NCBI GenBank assembly: GCA_017404205.1
Contig: JAFRCV010000014.1
Coordinates: 1-64,000, forward strand
Length of the DNA: 64,000 nucleotides
DNA from: Erysipelotrichaceae bacterium
Lineage (GTDB): Bacteria > Bacillota_I > Bacilli_A > Erysipelotrichales > Erysipelotrichaceae
Direction: 5' to 3'
The notes under the pieces are model-generated. The model was not told the DNA's origin and ran no database searches. It saw only the letters and a list, made by a program, of their open reading frames with translations. This document shows, one piece after another, positions 35,721-43,776 of the stretch (position 1 is its first letter; each line of letters opens with the position of its first letter). The position numbers and the translations under genes were made by a program.

Positions 35721-37361
35721 ATGAACTTTATAAACAGAGCCTTTAAGAATGTTACAAGAAAATTGTCAAAAACAATTTTATTAACTTTGACATTTTTCTT
35801 AATTGGAAATCTTGTCATTATTGGTTTAGGCATTTCAAATGCTTCAGAAAATGCCAAAATATTGACAAGACAAAAGATGAGGGCAGTTGTTACATATCGC
35901 CTTGATCAAGATAAGATATGGCAACATGCCGAATCAATTACCGATGAGGATGAATTAAATGAATTCTATCGTAATTATCCACGTATTAAATTAGAAGAAG
36001 TTAAAGCTTTCTTGGATGATGATAGAGTTAAAACAGCTAATTCTATTACAAATAATATGTGGTATCAAGATGCTGAAAAAACTTTAGATTATGTTCATTT
36101 AGGAAATCAAGCAGAGCAAAATATAGATGAAAGCAATGGCCAATCATGTTGGTATGAAAATGATGTTGAAAGATGTGAGACATATAGGCAACCGTTGTTC
36201 TTTATTAAAGCTAATATGTTCCCTAATATGATTGAATTTGAAGATGGCGATTATAAAATCGTTGATGGACGCTTCTATAATCAAGATGAAATTGACTCTG
36301 CTAAACTTGTTTGTGTTATATCTGAAGCATTAGCCAATACAAATAATTTAAGAGTTGGCGATAGCATAAAACTTGGAATAGCTAATGTTGGAATATATTA
36401 TCAAGAAATGGGTATAAGCCAAGAAGATGTAGATGTTGAATTTGAAGTAGTTGGCATCTATTCTCATCATAATCAAATTACCCCTGATGCAAGCAACTAC
36501 GATTATATTTCCCCATATGAAAATCCAGATAATATGATTTTCATGCCTACAACAAGTATGACTTTAGCAAATCTTCCAATAGCTCAAAAAGAATTTGATC
36601 ACACTGCGCAAGAAGTAGCTGAATGGGGTGATGAAAACACTATTGCTTATTATAGCGATCCAAACAATAGGCCAAGTGAAAGTAATTTAATGAATAATGT
36701 GTATATTGAAAATGCGACATTATTATTAACAGATCCATTAGATGTAGATAAATTTGTTGAAGATTATAAAGACACAATAACTGAATTTACAATTCTTGAT
36801 GCTAACAATGAAGAATTCAATCGTTTAGCTAAACCACTTGATACATTAAGCATGTATGCTGGCTTCATCGTTAATCTTGTAGTAATAAACGCAATAGTAA
36901 TCATCACATTAGTAACAGCTTTAACACTTAAGACAAGAGAATATGAAATTGGTGTTCTATTATCAATCGGTGCTTCTAAATTAAAAGTTATTGGCCAATT
37001 CTTTGTGGAACTTGCATTAGTGGCAATACTTGGTTTCTCATTGTCGGTAGTTTCTGGAAGTTTGATTGCTAAACAAATAGGCAACACTGTTCTTGAATAT
37101 CAGATTTCGACAAGTGATGTTACAGAGGACGAAGGTAATCATTATGTTATGTATGGTGATTATTATGATCCTTGGAATAGTGACTATAGTGATGATGTAA
37201 GCTTAGAAGATTTAGTTAGCGAATATGAAGTAAATGTTTCTCCAGCAATTATTGGTGAAATTTATGCCTTAGGACTTGGCATTGTCTTAATATCAGTATT
37301 AATACCTTCGTTTATGATAATGCGTTACAATCCTAAGAAGATATTGATGAATCAAAACTAG
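35721..37361 (+). CDS. FtsX/MacB-type ABC transporter permease
   Basis: A 546-residue protein: one helix near the N-terminus (~19-40), a large exterior domain (~45-385), then three helices. The first of these reaches TALTLKTREYEIGVLLSIGASKLKV, the FtsX/MacB signature, and the protein ends PSFMIMRYNPKKIL. Such transporters use mechanical motion to activate wall hydrolases, export peptides or sense antibiotics. Paired with the ATPase downstream (8 nt) and with the PASTA protein upstream (3 nt). Confidence 0.9.
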   Translation: MNFINRAFKNVTRKLSKTILLTLTFFLIGNLVIIGLGISNASENAKILTRQKMRAVVTYRLDQDKIWQHAESITDEDELNEFYRNYPRIKLEEVKAFLDDDRVKTANSITNNMWYQDAEKTLDYVHLGNQAEQNIDESNGQSCWYENDVERCETYRQPLFFIKANMFPNMIEFEDGDYKIVDGRFYNQDEIDSAKLVCVISEALANTNNLRVGDSIKLGIANVGIYYQEMGISQEDVDVEFEVVGIYSHHNQITPDASNYDYISPYENPDNMIFMPTTSMTLANLPIAQKEFDHTAQEVAEWGDENTIAYYSDPNNRPSESNLMNNVYIENATLLLTDPLDVDKFVEDYKDTITEFTILDANNEEFNRLAKPLDTLSMYAGFIVNLVVINAIVIITLVTALTLKTREYEIGVLLSIGASKLKVIGQFFVELALVAILGFSLSVVSGSLIAKQIGNTVLEYQISTSDVTEDEGNHYVMYGDYYDPWNSDYSDDVSLEDLVSEYEVNVSPAIIGEIYALGLGIVLISVLIPSFMIMRYNPKKILMNQN

Positions 37362-37369
37362 GAGGCCTT

Positions 37370-38044
37370 ATGTCAGAAATATTAAAATTAGAAAATATTA
37401 ATTATTCATATATTGATGGTGGATACGAAAGACAAATATTAAAAGATTTATCTTATAGTTTTGATGAAGGAAAATTCTATACAATACTTGGACCATCTGG
37501 TTCTGGTAAGACAACTTTACTTTCAATAATTGCTGGTCTAGATAACGCTAAAAGTGGAAATATCTATTTTAAAGGAAAAGATTTAAAAGAAATCGGTCTT
37601 CACAAATATAGAAGAAATGATATTTCAATTGTTTTCCAACAATATAATTTGATTTCCTATCTAACAGCTGTTGAAAATGTTATGTTGGCAATGGCTGAAA
37701 CCGATAATGATTTGCCAAAAGATAAAAAGACAGTAGCTTATAACTTACTAGAAAGATTTGGTATCGTTAAGACAAAAGCTGATCGACTAGTTACGCAATT
37801 ATCAGGTGGTGAACAGCAAAGAGTTGCTATCGCAAGATCTTTAGCTAGTAATGTTAATTTAATTTTTGCGGATGAACCAACTGGTAATCTTGATACAGCA
37901 ACCGAAAAAGAAATCATTGAAATCTTTAAACAATTAGCACATGAATATGGGAAGACAATTATCGTTGTTACACACTCAGACGCCGTATCTGAGATGTCTG
38001 ACCAAAGAGTTGTACTAAAAGATGGTACTTTAAGCGAAATGTAA
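37370..38044 (+). CDS. ABC transporter ATP-binding protein, LolD/MacB type
   Basis: A 224-residue protein: Walker A GPSGSGKTTLLS near residue 43, Q-loop VFQQYNLI, signature LSGGEQQRVAIARSLA, Walker B LIFADEPTGNLD and H-loop VVTHS. All catalytic residues are present. It drives the preceding FtsX-type permease. AGGAGG before the ATG. A terminator follows. Confidence 0.96.
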   Translation: MSEILKLENINYSYIDGGYERQILKDLSYSFDEGKFYTILGPSGSGKTTLLSIIAGLDNAKSGNIYFKGKDLKEIGLHKYRRNDISIVFQQYNLISYLTAVENVMLAMAETDNDLPKDKKTVAYNLLERFGIVKTKADRLVTQLSGGEQQRVAIARSLASNVNLIFADEPTGNLDTATEKEIIEIFKQLAHEYGKTIIVVTHSDAVSEMSDQRVVLKDGTLSEM

Positions 38045-38045
38045 G

Positions 38046-38070
38046 AGGGATGAGATATCATCCCTTTTTT
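38046..38070 (+). terminator. Rho-independent terminator
   Basis: AGGGATGA, loop GATA, TCATCCCT and six T. It ends the PASTA/ABC operon right before the yhf promoter. Confidence 0.88.
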
Positions 38071-38072
38071 AA

Positions 38073-38081
38073 TGCTAAAAT
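38073..38081 (+). promoter_or_regulatory. extended -10 of the yhfZ-like gene, leaderless
   Basis: TGCTAAAAT (TG, one base, TAAAAT) ends 6 nt before ATG 38088. No ribosome site fits. The -35 position falls in the terminator hairpin. Confidence 0.55.
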
Positions 38082-38087
38082 AGAATT

Positions 38088-39008
38088 ATGATAAAAGAGC
38101 AACTCTTAAGTAAAAATGGCACAGCAACAATGAAACTTTCAAGGGAGCTTTTAAAGTATTCAATTGGTGAGCGAATTCCTACAATAAGCGAATTTGTTGA
38201 AAATATTCATCTTGCAAGAGGAACAATTCAAAATGCTCTAAGAAACCTTGTTGATTCTAAGGCAATTGCCTTTGAATCAAAAGGTCATATGGGTTCATAT
38301 ATTATCAAGAAGAATAATTCTGTTCTTTTAGAATTTGCAGGAATAGGCAATGTTGTTGGTGCTATGCCTTTACCATATTCAAAAAGATATGAAGGATTAG
38401 CGTCAGGAATAATTATCTCTGCAGAGAACCAAAATAAAATGCCTATTAATTTAGCTTATATGCGTGGTGCTAAAAATAGAATTATGATGGTTGAAAAAGG
38501 TCGCTATGATTTTGCGATTGTATCGCGCTATGCAGCAGAGAAATACATAAGCGATAATGATTCAATGGAAATAATAATTGGTTTTGGTGAAGATAGCTAT
38601 ACTGGAAAACATGTAATAATGTTCCATAGCAACAAGACAAAAGAAATTCAAAACGGTATGCGTGTAGGAATTGATGAAGATTCTTATGATCAAATGTTTT
38701 TAACAAAAAATGTCTGTAAAGGCAAAAAGGTTGAATATGTACCAATCGATTATTCAAGAACAATAGAACTAATTAAACATGGCGACATTGACGCCACTAT
38801 CATGAATATTGATGAAGTAATTGACAAGAAACAAAACATTAATTGTGTAGATATTAAGGGCTACAACAAGAAGAATACTGAGGCCGTTATTGTCGTTAGC
38901 AAAGGAAATGAGGGGCTAAAAAGTGTTCTATGTGAAGCCATTGATAAAAAAACAGTATTAAATATTCAAAAATTAGTTCTGGAAGATAAGATAATTCCTC
39001 GTTACTAA
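38088..39008 (+). CDS. yhfZ: YhfZ-like transcription regulator
   Basis: A 306-residue protein. The N-terminal ~70 residues form a winged helix (LLKYSIGERIPTISEFVENIHLARGTIQNALRNLV). The rest is a periplasmic-binding-protein-like ligand domain (GNVVGAMPLPYSKRYEGLASGI, then DFAIVSRYAAEKY). This arrangement and the following gene set match YhfZ of the Escherichia coli yhf operon. It probably senses the pathway's small molecule and controls the downstream genes. It has its own leaderless promoter. A second promoter lies between it and the next gene. Confidence 0.85.
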   Translation: MIKEQLLSKNGTATMKLSRELLKYSIGERIPTISEFVENIHLARGTIQNALRNLVDSKAIAFESKGHMGSYIIKKNNSVLLEFAGIGNVVGAMPLPYSKRYEGLASGIIISAENQNKMPINLAYMRGAKNRIMMVEKGRYDFAIVSRYAAEKYISDNDSMEIIIGFGEDSYTGKHVIMFHSNKTKEIQNGMRVGIDEDSYDQMFLTKNVCKGKKVEYVPIDYSRTIELIKHGDIDATIMNIDEVIDKKQNINCVDIKGYNKKNTEAVIVVSKGNEGLKSVLCEAIDKKTVLNIQKLVLEDKIIPRY

Positions 39009-39020
39009 GAACTGTAAGGG

Positions 39021-39048
39021 TTTACAAAGCTATATAAAATGATAAAAT
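39021..39048 (+). promoter_or_regulatory. probable promoter of the zinc-ribbon/yhfY/yhfT transcript
   Basis: TTTACA (39021-39026), 16-nt spacer, TAAAAT (39043-39048). It is between yhfZ and the zinc-ribbon gene, giving a leader of about 27 nt. Confidence 0.5.
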
Positions 39049-39081
39049 GATATATGTAAATACAAAAATTTGTATATTCGT

Positions 39082-39501
39082 ATGAAAAAAGAAACAAAGT
39101 GTTACCGTTGTGGTAAGGTACATGAAATCAATTATAAAAATGTAAGCGAAATAATTTCATGTAGTCACTGTCATCAACAAATGAAAATTACCAAAAAGAG
39201 CGAAAAAAGAGTCCGCTTTATGCGTTATGCTTTTGTTTTTTTGGTTTGCTTAGTATTCGCAATCGGAACATATAGTCTTACTAAAGATAATATGATAATC
39301 TTATTGGTTGTTTTGACAGCAGGATTATTATTAGCTAATGTTGCCGACAAAGTATGCCTTGTTTTAACTTATTGGATATTTGGACTGGAATATGAAGAAT
39401 ACCACGAAGAAAAGAAAAGTAAAAAAGAAATAAGAAAAGAAAATATCGAGAAGAATAAAAAGAAGGAGAATGGTTTCTTTAAGAAACTATTTAAGAAATA
39501 A
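39082..39501 (+). CDS. zinc-ribbon two-helix membrane protein inserted in the yhf operon
   Basis: A 139-residue protein. CYRCGKVH and CSHCHQQM near the N-terminus make a four-Cys zinc ribbon. Two membrane helices (~50-68 and ~73-100) and a Lys/Glu-rich tail follow. There is no known yhf counterpart. An in-frame TTG at 39070 would add four residues. ATG 39082 is the natural start, though no ribosome site is seen. The stop codon sits one base before the next ATG, so the two are coupled. Role unknown. Confidence 0.65.
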   Translation: MKKETKCYRCGKVHEINYKNVSEIISCSHCHQQMKITKKSEKRVRFMRYAFVFLVCLVFAIGTYSLTKDNMIILLVVLTAGLLLANVADKVCLVLTYWIFGLEYEEYHEEKKSKKEIRKENIEKNKKKENGFFKKLFKK

Positions 39502-39502
39502 T

Positions 39503-39889
39503 ATGGATTTTACTGAAAGATTTGCCTTATATAAAGAGGGTGGAATGATCGATGACAATGATATAGAAGATTTAAATGCTGTCATTAAATTATTCAAAGA
39601 TGAATACGGAGTTACATTAGAAGAAGAAAACGCTTCAATGTTTATCGCCCATTTATGCGCAGCATATGGTCGTATTGATAGTGGTGAAAATATAGATGAA
39701 CTTCCTAGTGAGGTAGTTGATGAACTAAAGTCATTACCTACATATGATCTCTCGTTAGAGATCTTAGACAAAGTTATGAAAGTAACCAAGAATGCCTTGA
39801 ACGATATTGAACAAGGTTATGCGTTACTTCATATAAATAACATAATTGCTCAACTTCAACAAAGTGGTGAATGGCACACTACCAAGTAA
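39503..39889 (+). CDS. yhfY: YhfY-like PRD-domain protein
   Basis: A 128-residue helical protein: MDFTERFALYKEGGMIDDNDIEDLNAVIK, then FIAHLCAAYGRIDSGE with a His at the position of the PRD regulatory His. PRD domains are usually phosphorylated by the PTS and placed in regulators. Here the domain stands alone, as in YhfY. An in-frame ATG at 39470 lies 1 nt after GGAG, too near to be used. ATG 39503 follows the previous stop (TAATATG). Confidence 0.78.
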   Translation: MDFTERFALYKEGGMIDDNDIEDLNAVIKLFKDEYGVTLEEENASMFIAHLCAAYGRIDSGENIDELPSEVVDELKSLPTYDLSLEILDKVMKVTKNALNDIEQGYALLHINNIIAQLQQSGEWHTTK

Positions 39890-39925
39890 GCTAGGCAATA
39901 ATAAAAAAATTAAAAGGAGAAAAAA

Positions 39926-41239
39926 ATGGTTACAGAATTTGTATTTCCACAATTGCTTAGAACTATCGTTTTAGTAGCAATCGCTGCGTGGGCAAGTTTA
40001 CTTTCTCACAAATGTATTTCTAACTTTAATGATGGTGCTAGACCTGTATTCCCTGAACTAATGGAAGGCAGAATGACTCGTCCAGAATTCGCTGTTGTTG
40101 TAACAGGTATGGGTATTGGCTGGGTTATGGCTGGTTTCAACCAATGGTTAGCTACAGGTTTAATCGCATGTCACTTAATCTTAATCGCAACTGACTGTAT
40201 TGGTGCTTGGTCTCCAAATAAGTGGGTTGCTATTGGTTTAGGTGCTGCTTATGGTTTGGTATGTGCTTATGGAACACAAGGTATCGCTGCAGTATTCAAT
40301 GCTCTACCTTATAACTTCCTTAACGATTTAACAAACATCACTACACCAGTTCTTCCAATCTTCTGTATGTATCCAGCAGTTGCCATCGCTGGTCAATTCG
40401 GAGCTAAGAGAGGAATCATCTCTGGTGTAATCACTGCTGTTGTTTACATTGCTTGCACAATTATCGGCAAAGTAACAGTTGGTAGCGTTTCAGTAGCATT
40501 ATATCCATACACATTCGCTATGTTAGCTGGTATGGTATGTCTAGTTATTTATGCTGTTAGAGCTTCTAAGAAGTCTGAAGCAGTTGAAACTAGCGAAGAA
40601 GAAGAAAACTTATTCACTAAGAATGCTGAAAGAATCAAAGGCAACTGGGTTTACCTTTGCGTTCAAGGTGCTTTAAATGCTTTAGGTATTAAAGTTTTAG
40701 CACAAGCTTATCAACCAATCATTCTTGCTTCTGCAATTACTGGTGGTGATATGTCTATCTTCTACTTAGCAATGATTGGTGTTATTTTCGCATTCATTCC
40801 ACTAATCGTTTCTACATCATTAGCTACAGGTGTTTATCAAGCAGTAGGTCTAACAACAGTTATGTTAGTTGGTGCTTTAATTCCAGATTCAGTTTGGTTC
40901 TTAGCTCCAGTTGCAGGTTTCTGCGTTGAATTCATTGAAATTCAATTATTAGGTCTATTAGGTAAAGGCTTAGCTAAATTCCCTGAACTTTCTAAATGTG
41001 GTGATCATATTCGTGATGCAATGATTTCTTGTACAACAATCGCTCTATTAATCGGCTCATTCATGGCTGGTAATGCTATTTGGGGTGCTGTAGGTCTAAT
41101 GGGCGTTGGTGCATTCTACACATTAAACGAAGTAACAGGACAAAGAGTTCCAAAGACTGCTATAGGTCCTTTAGCTGCAGTAGCTGTAGGTATTCTATAC
41201 AACTTAGCAATCTTATTACACCTAGTTACATTAGGTTAA
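39926..41239 (+). CDS. yhfT: YhfT-like polytopic membrane transporter
   Basis: A 437-residue protein with about eleven helices and Gly/Ala-rich packing. The start VTEFVFPQLLRTIVLVAIAAWASLLSHKC and the loop FNDGARPVFPELMEGRMTRPEF fit the YhfT family of putative permeases. It probably moves the substrate of the yhf pathway. Synonymous codon choice looks biased to a few codons (GCT, GGT, ATC), suggesting higher expression than its neighbours. AAAGGAG before the ATG. Confidence 0.87.
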   Translation: MVTEFVFPQLLRTIVLVAIAAWASLLSHKCISNFNDGARPVFPELMEGRMTRPEFAVVVTGMGIGWVMAGFNQWLATGLIACHLILIATDCIGAWSPNKWVAIGLGAAYGLVCAYGTQGIAAVFNALPYNFLNDLTNITTPVLPIFCMYPAVAIAGQFGAKRGIISGVITAVVYIACTIIGKVTVGSVSVALYPYTFAMLAGMVCLVIYAVRASKKSEAVETSEEEENLFTKNAERIKGNWVYLCVQGALNALGIKVLAQAYQPIILASAITGGDMSIFYLAMIGVIFAFIPLIVSTSLATGVYQAVGLTTVMLVGALIPDSVWFLAPVAGFCVEFIEIQLLGLLGKGLAKFPELSKCGDHIRDAMISCTTIALLIGSFMAGNAIWGAVGLMGVGAFYTLNEVTGQRVPKTAIGPLAAVAVGILYNLAILLHLVTLG

Positions 41240-41260
41240 TTATTTTAGGAGGCTTTCTGA

Positions 41261-41638
41261 ATGAAGATTGAATGTTGTGGTTTAACTGCCACTCAAACAA
41301 AGCAAATTATCGACAAAGAATTTGCTGATAAAGTTGAAACATTGACAGATCCAGATATGATTGCCGCAAGGAAAGTCAAGGCTGGTGAAGTTGATTATTA
41401 TTTAGGTAGTTGTATGACTGGTGGAGGCGGCTCTTTAGCTACTGCCATTATGGTACTTGGCTACAGTAATTGTTTAGTTGTTTCTAAACAAGGAAATTGT
41501 CCAAATAGTCAACAAATTCGTCACATGGTTTACAGTGGCAATCACAAGGCATTTGGTTATGTAAAGTCACATACTGAACAAGTTGTGCCTGCATTGGTAA
41601 AAGCTTTAGTTGATAAAGCTGAAGGAAAGCCAGAATAA
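41261..41638 (+). CDS. yhfU: YhfU-like protein (DUF2620)
   Basis: A 125-residue protein with the Gly-rich loop SCMTGGGGSLATAIMVLGY, VVSKQGNCPNSQQ and a C-terminal helix. This matches YhfU. It may bind a phosphate or carboxylate through the loop and act together with YhfT, behind which it always comes (21 nt here). AGGAGG lies before the ATG. A perfect hairpin follows the stop codon. Confidence 0.85.
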   Translation: MKIECCGLTATQTKQIIDKEFADKVETLTDPDMIAARKVKAGEVDYYLGSCMTGGGGSLATAIMVLGYSNCLVVSKQGNCPNSQQIRHMVYSGNHKAFGYVKSHTEQVVPALVKALVDKAEGKPE

Positions 41639-41645
41639 AGAAAGG

Positions 41646-41677
41646 AATACAGGCGTTTCAAAAGAAACGCCTGTATT
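41646..41677 (+). promoter_or_regulatory. 14-bp hairpin between yhfU and the phosphotriesterase-like gene
   Basis: Positions 41646-41659 pair perfectly with 41664-41677 around an AAAA loop (core CAGGCGTTTC/GAAACGCCTG). No T run follows, so it is a poor terminator. AAAGGA sits just 5' of the stem (41641-41646) and ATG 41688 is 10 nt 3' of it. Folding would place the Shine-Dalgarno at working distance from a start that otherwise has none. Confidence 0.75.
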
Positions 41678-41687
41678 ATTGAATGAT

Positions 41688-42605
41688 ATGATACAAACAG
41701 TTTTAGGAAACATTGAACCAAGCAAGTTAGGAAAAACACTTGCTCATGAACATTTCATCTTAGATTTAGACTGGGTTAGAAAAGATGGATATTCATATAT
41801 TTTTGATGTTGAAGAAGTTATTCCAGAAATTAAACAAATGATGGCTCAAGGCATTGAAAGTGCTTTTGAAGTTTCAACTATTGATATGAAAAGAGATGTC
41901 AACAAATTAAAAGAAATCTCTTTAAAGACAGGTTTAAATATTGTTTGTTCAACAGGATATTATCTATCTGAATATCATCCTGAATGGTTAAATAAGGCAA
42001 GCGAAGAAGAAATCGCTGAAGTATATATTAAAGAATTAACTAGCGGGATTGATGGAAGTGATATTAAAGCTGGTTTAATTGCTGAAATAGCTTCTAGCCC
42101 AAAAGAATTTGTTGGAAACGAAAAGAAAATTCTTAAGGCAGCAGGAATCGCTAGTAAAAAGACTGGTTTCGCTGTTTCAACACATACAGGAAGAGTTAAC
42201 GCAATTGAAACTATTGAAACATTGTTAAATGAGGGCGTTAATCCCGATAAGATTATTATTGGTCATCAAGATTTAATTGATGATCACGAATATCATTTAT
42301 CATTATTAAAATATGGCGTTAATATCGCTTTTGATACTTGTGGCAAAACGGTATATATGAAAGATGAAGTAAGAGCTTTAAATGCTTTAAAACTTGTAGA
42401 AAAAGGATATGAAGATCATTTACTATTATCGAATGATGTTTCTCGTCATACATATTTCACAAGCTTTGGTAAAAAAGGTTATTTAGCAGTAATGGATAGC
42501 GTAGTTCCGCTTATGAGAGAATATGGAATTAAAGAAGAAATAATTAATAAATTTTTAATAGATAATCCAGCACGAATTGTAAATAATCCATTAGTAAAGG
42601 AGTAA
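41688..42605 (+). CDS. php: phosphotriesterase-homology amidohydrolase (Php-like)
   Basis: A 305-residue TIM-barrel metal enzyme. Metal ligands are visible: LAHEHF (His20, His22), STHTGR, GHQDLIDDHEY and the late Asp in LLSNDVSRHTY. Php homologues are related to lactonases and phosphotriesterases. The true substrate is unknown. Open frame extends upstream to 41610 inside yhfU, but those residues are the translated hairpin and are not family-like. ATG 41688 starts with the family's MIQTVLGNI. The next gene begins 4 nt after the stop. Confidence 0.87.
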   Translation: MIQTVLGNIEPSKLGKTLAHEHFILDLDWVRKDGYSYIFDVEEVIPEIKQMMAQGIESAFEVSTIDMKRDVNKLKEISLKTGLNIVCSTGYYLSEYHPEWLNKASEEEIAEVYIKELTSGIDGSDIKAGLIAEIASSPKEFVGNEKKILKAAGIASKKTGFAVSTHTGRVNAIETIETLLNEGVNPDKIIIGHQDLIDDHEYHLSLLKYGVNIAFDTCGKTVYMKDEVRALNALKLVEKGYEDHLLLSNDVSRHTYFTSFGKKGYLAVMDSVVPLMREYGIKEEIINKFLIDNPARIVNNPLVKE

Positions 42606-42609
42606 GCAT

Positions 42610-43776
42610 ATGTTTTTAAATAGATTAATAGAAAACAACCAAAGCTTAGTTAAGTGTGCTTTTGATTTACATAAGGAAGGTTTAATCTTACCAGATACGT
42701 ATGTTTTAGATTTAGACCAAATTGTTGAAAACGGTAAAATCATGAAGGAAGAAGCAGATAAATATGGAATTGATCTATATTTCATGCTTAAACAAATTGG
42801 TCGTAATCCTGAGGTTGCGAAAGCATTAATGGATGTTGGATTTAAAGGCGCTGTTACAGTTGATTATAAAGAAGCATTATGCATGATTGATAATAATATT
42901 CATATTTGTAATGTTGGTCATTTAGTACAAATTCCAAATGCAGCACTTGCGAGAATTGTTGCGGCCAAGCCTGATTATATAACTGTCTATTCATATGATA
43001 AGATTCTTCAAATCAATGATATGGCAAGCAAATACCACCGTATTCAAAAACTTTTGATTAGACTATCTGATGAAGATTCTAATTTATATTCTGGACAAGA
43101 AGCAGGTTTTAATACTAAGGAACTTTCTTCTCTTTTAGATAAAATAGAAAAACTTGAAAATGTCGAATTTGGAGGCATAACTGTTTTTCCAGCATTATTA
43201 TTTGATAGTGATAAAAAAGAAATTGTACCAACAGATAATGTTAAAGCTATCAATCGAGGAATCAATATCTTAAATGAAAAAGGTTACAAAGACTACAATA
43301 TTAATCTTCCAAGTGCTACATGTAAGACTTCTATGTCCTTAATACATAAACTTAAAGGAAATAGTGGCGAACCAGGACATGGCTTAACTGGCACAACCCC
43401 TTTGCATAAAGAGTTAGCACAAGAAGAAAAAGTTGCATATATTTATGTATCAGAAATATCACATAATTATTTAGATAAAGCATACTGTTATGGAGGTGGC
43501 CATTATCGCCGCTCACATATGGAAAACGCTTTGGTTGGAAGCAACTTCAACAATATGGAGCTTGATAGGGTTGCCCCACCAAGTGATGAATCAATCGATT
43601 ATCATTTTGAACTTGAACATAACCATAATGTTAGCGATACTGTATTAATGGCTTTTAGAACACAAATCTTTACAACAAGATCACATGTTGCTGTCGTAAA
43701 AGGAATAAGTAAAAATAAACCGCAAGTTTTAGGTATTTATAATGCTTTTGGTGAAAAGGTAGGAAAGAATTGGTGA
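42610..43776 (+). CDS. yhfX: YhfX-like PLP enzyme of the alanine-racemase fold
   Basis: A 388-residue fold-type III PLP enzyme. Lys61 in FMLKQIGRN is the likely Schiff-base residue, and the phosphate loops are around GGITVFPA and PGHGLTGTTPLH. It matches YhfX, which is expected to racemise or decarboxylate an amino acid-like substrate. AAAGGAG before the ATG. The TGA stop shares a base with the next ATG (TGATG), so the two are coupled. Confidence 0.87.
   Translation: MFLNRLIENNQSLVKCAFDLHKEGLILPDTYVLDLDQIVENGKIMKEEADKYGIDLYFMLKQIGRNPEVAKALMDVGFKGAVTVDYKEALCMIDNNIHICNVGHLVQIPNAALARIVAAKPDYITVYSYDKILQINDMASKYHRIQKLLIRLSDEDSNLYSGQEAGFNTKELSSLLDKIEKLENVEFGGITVFPALLFDSDKKEIVPTDNVKAINRGINILNEKGYKDYNINLPSATCKTSMSLIHKLKGNSGEPGHGLTGTTPLHKELAQEEKVAYIYVSEISHNYLDKAYCYGGGHYRRSHMENALVGSNFNNMELDRVAPPSDESIDYHFELEHNHNVSDTVLMAFRTQIFTTRSHVAVVKGISKNKPQVLGIYNAFGEKVGKNW

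Noticed and set aside
41646-41677. Terminator between yhfU and php
   Set aside because: The stem is strong but is followed by ATTATTGAATG and not by a T run, and the genes on both sides belong to one pathway.
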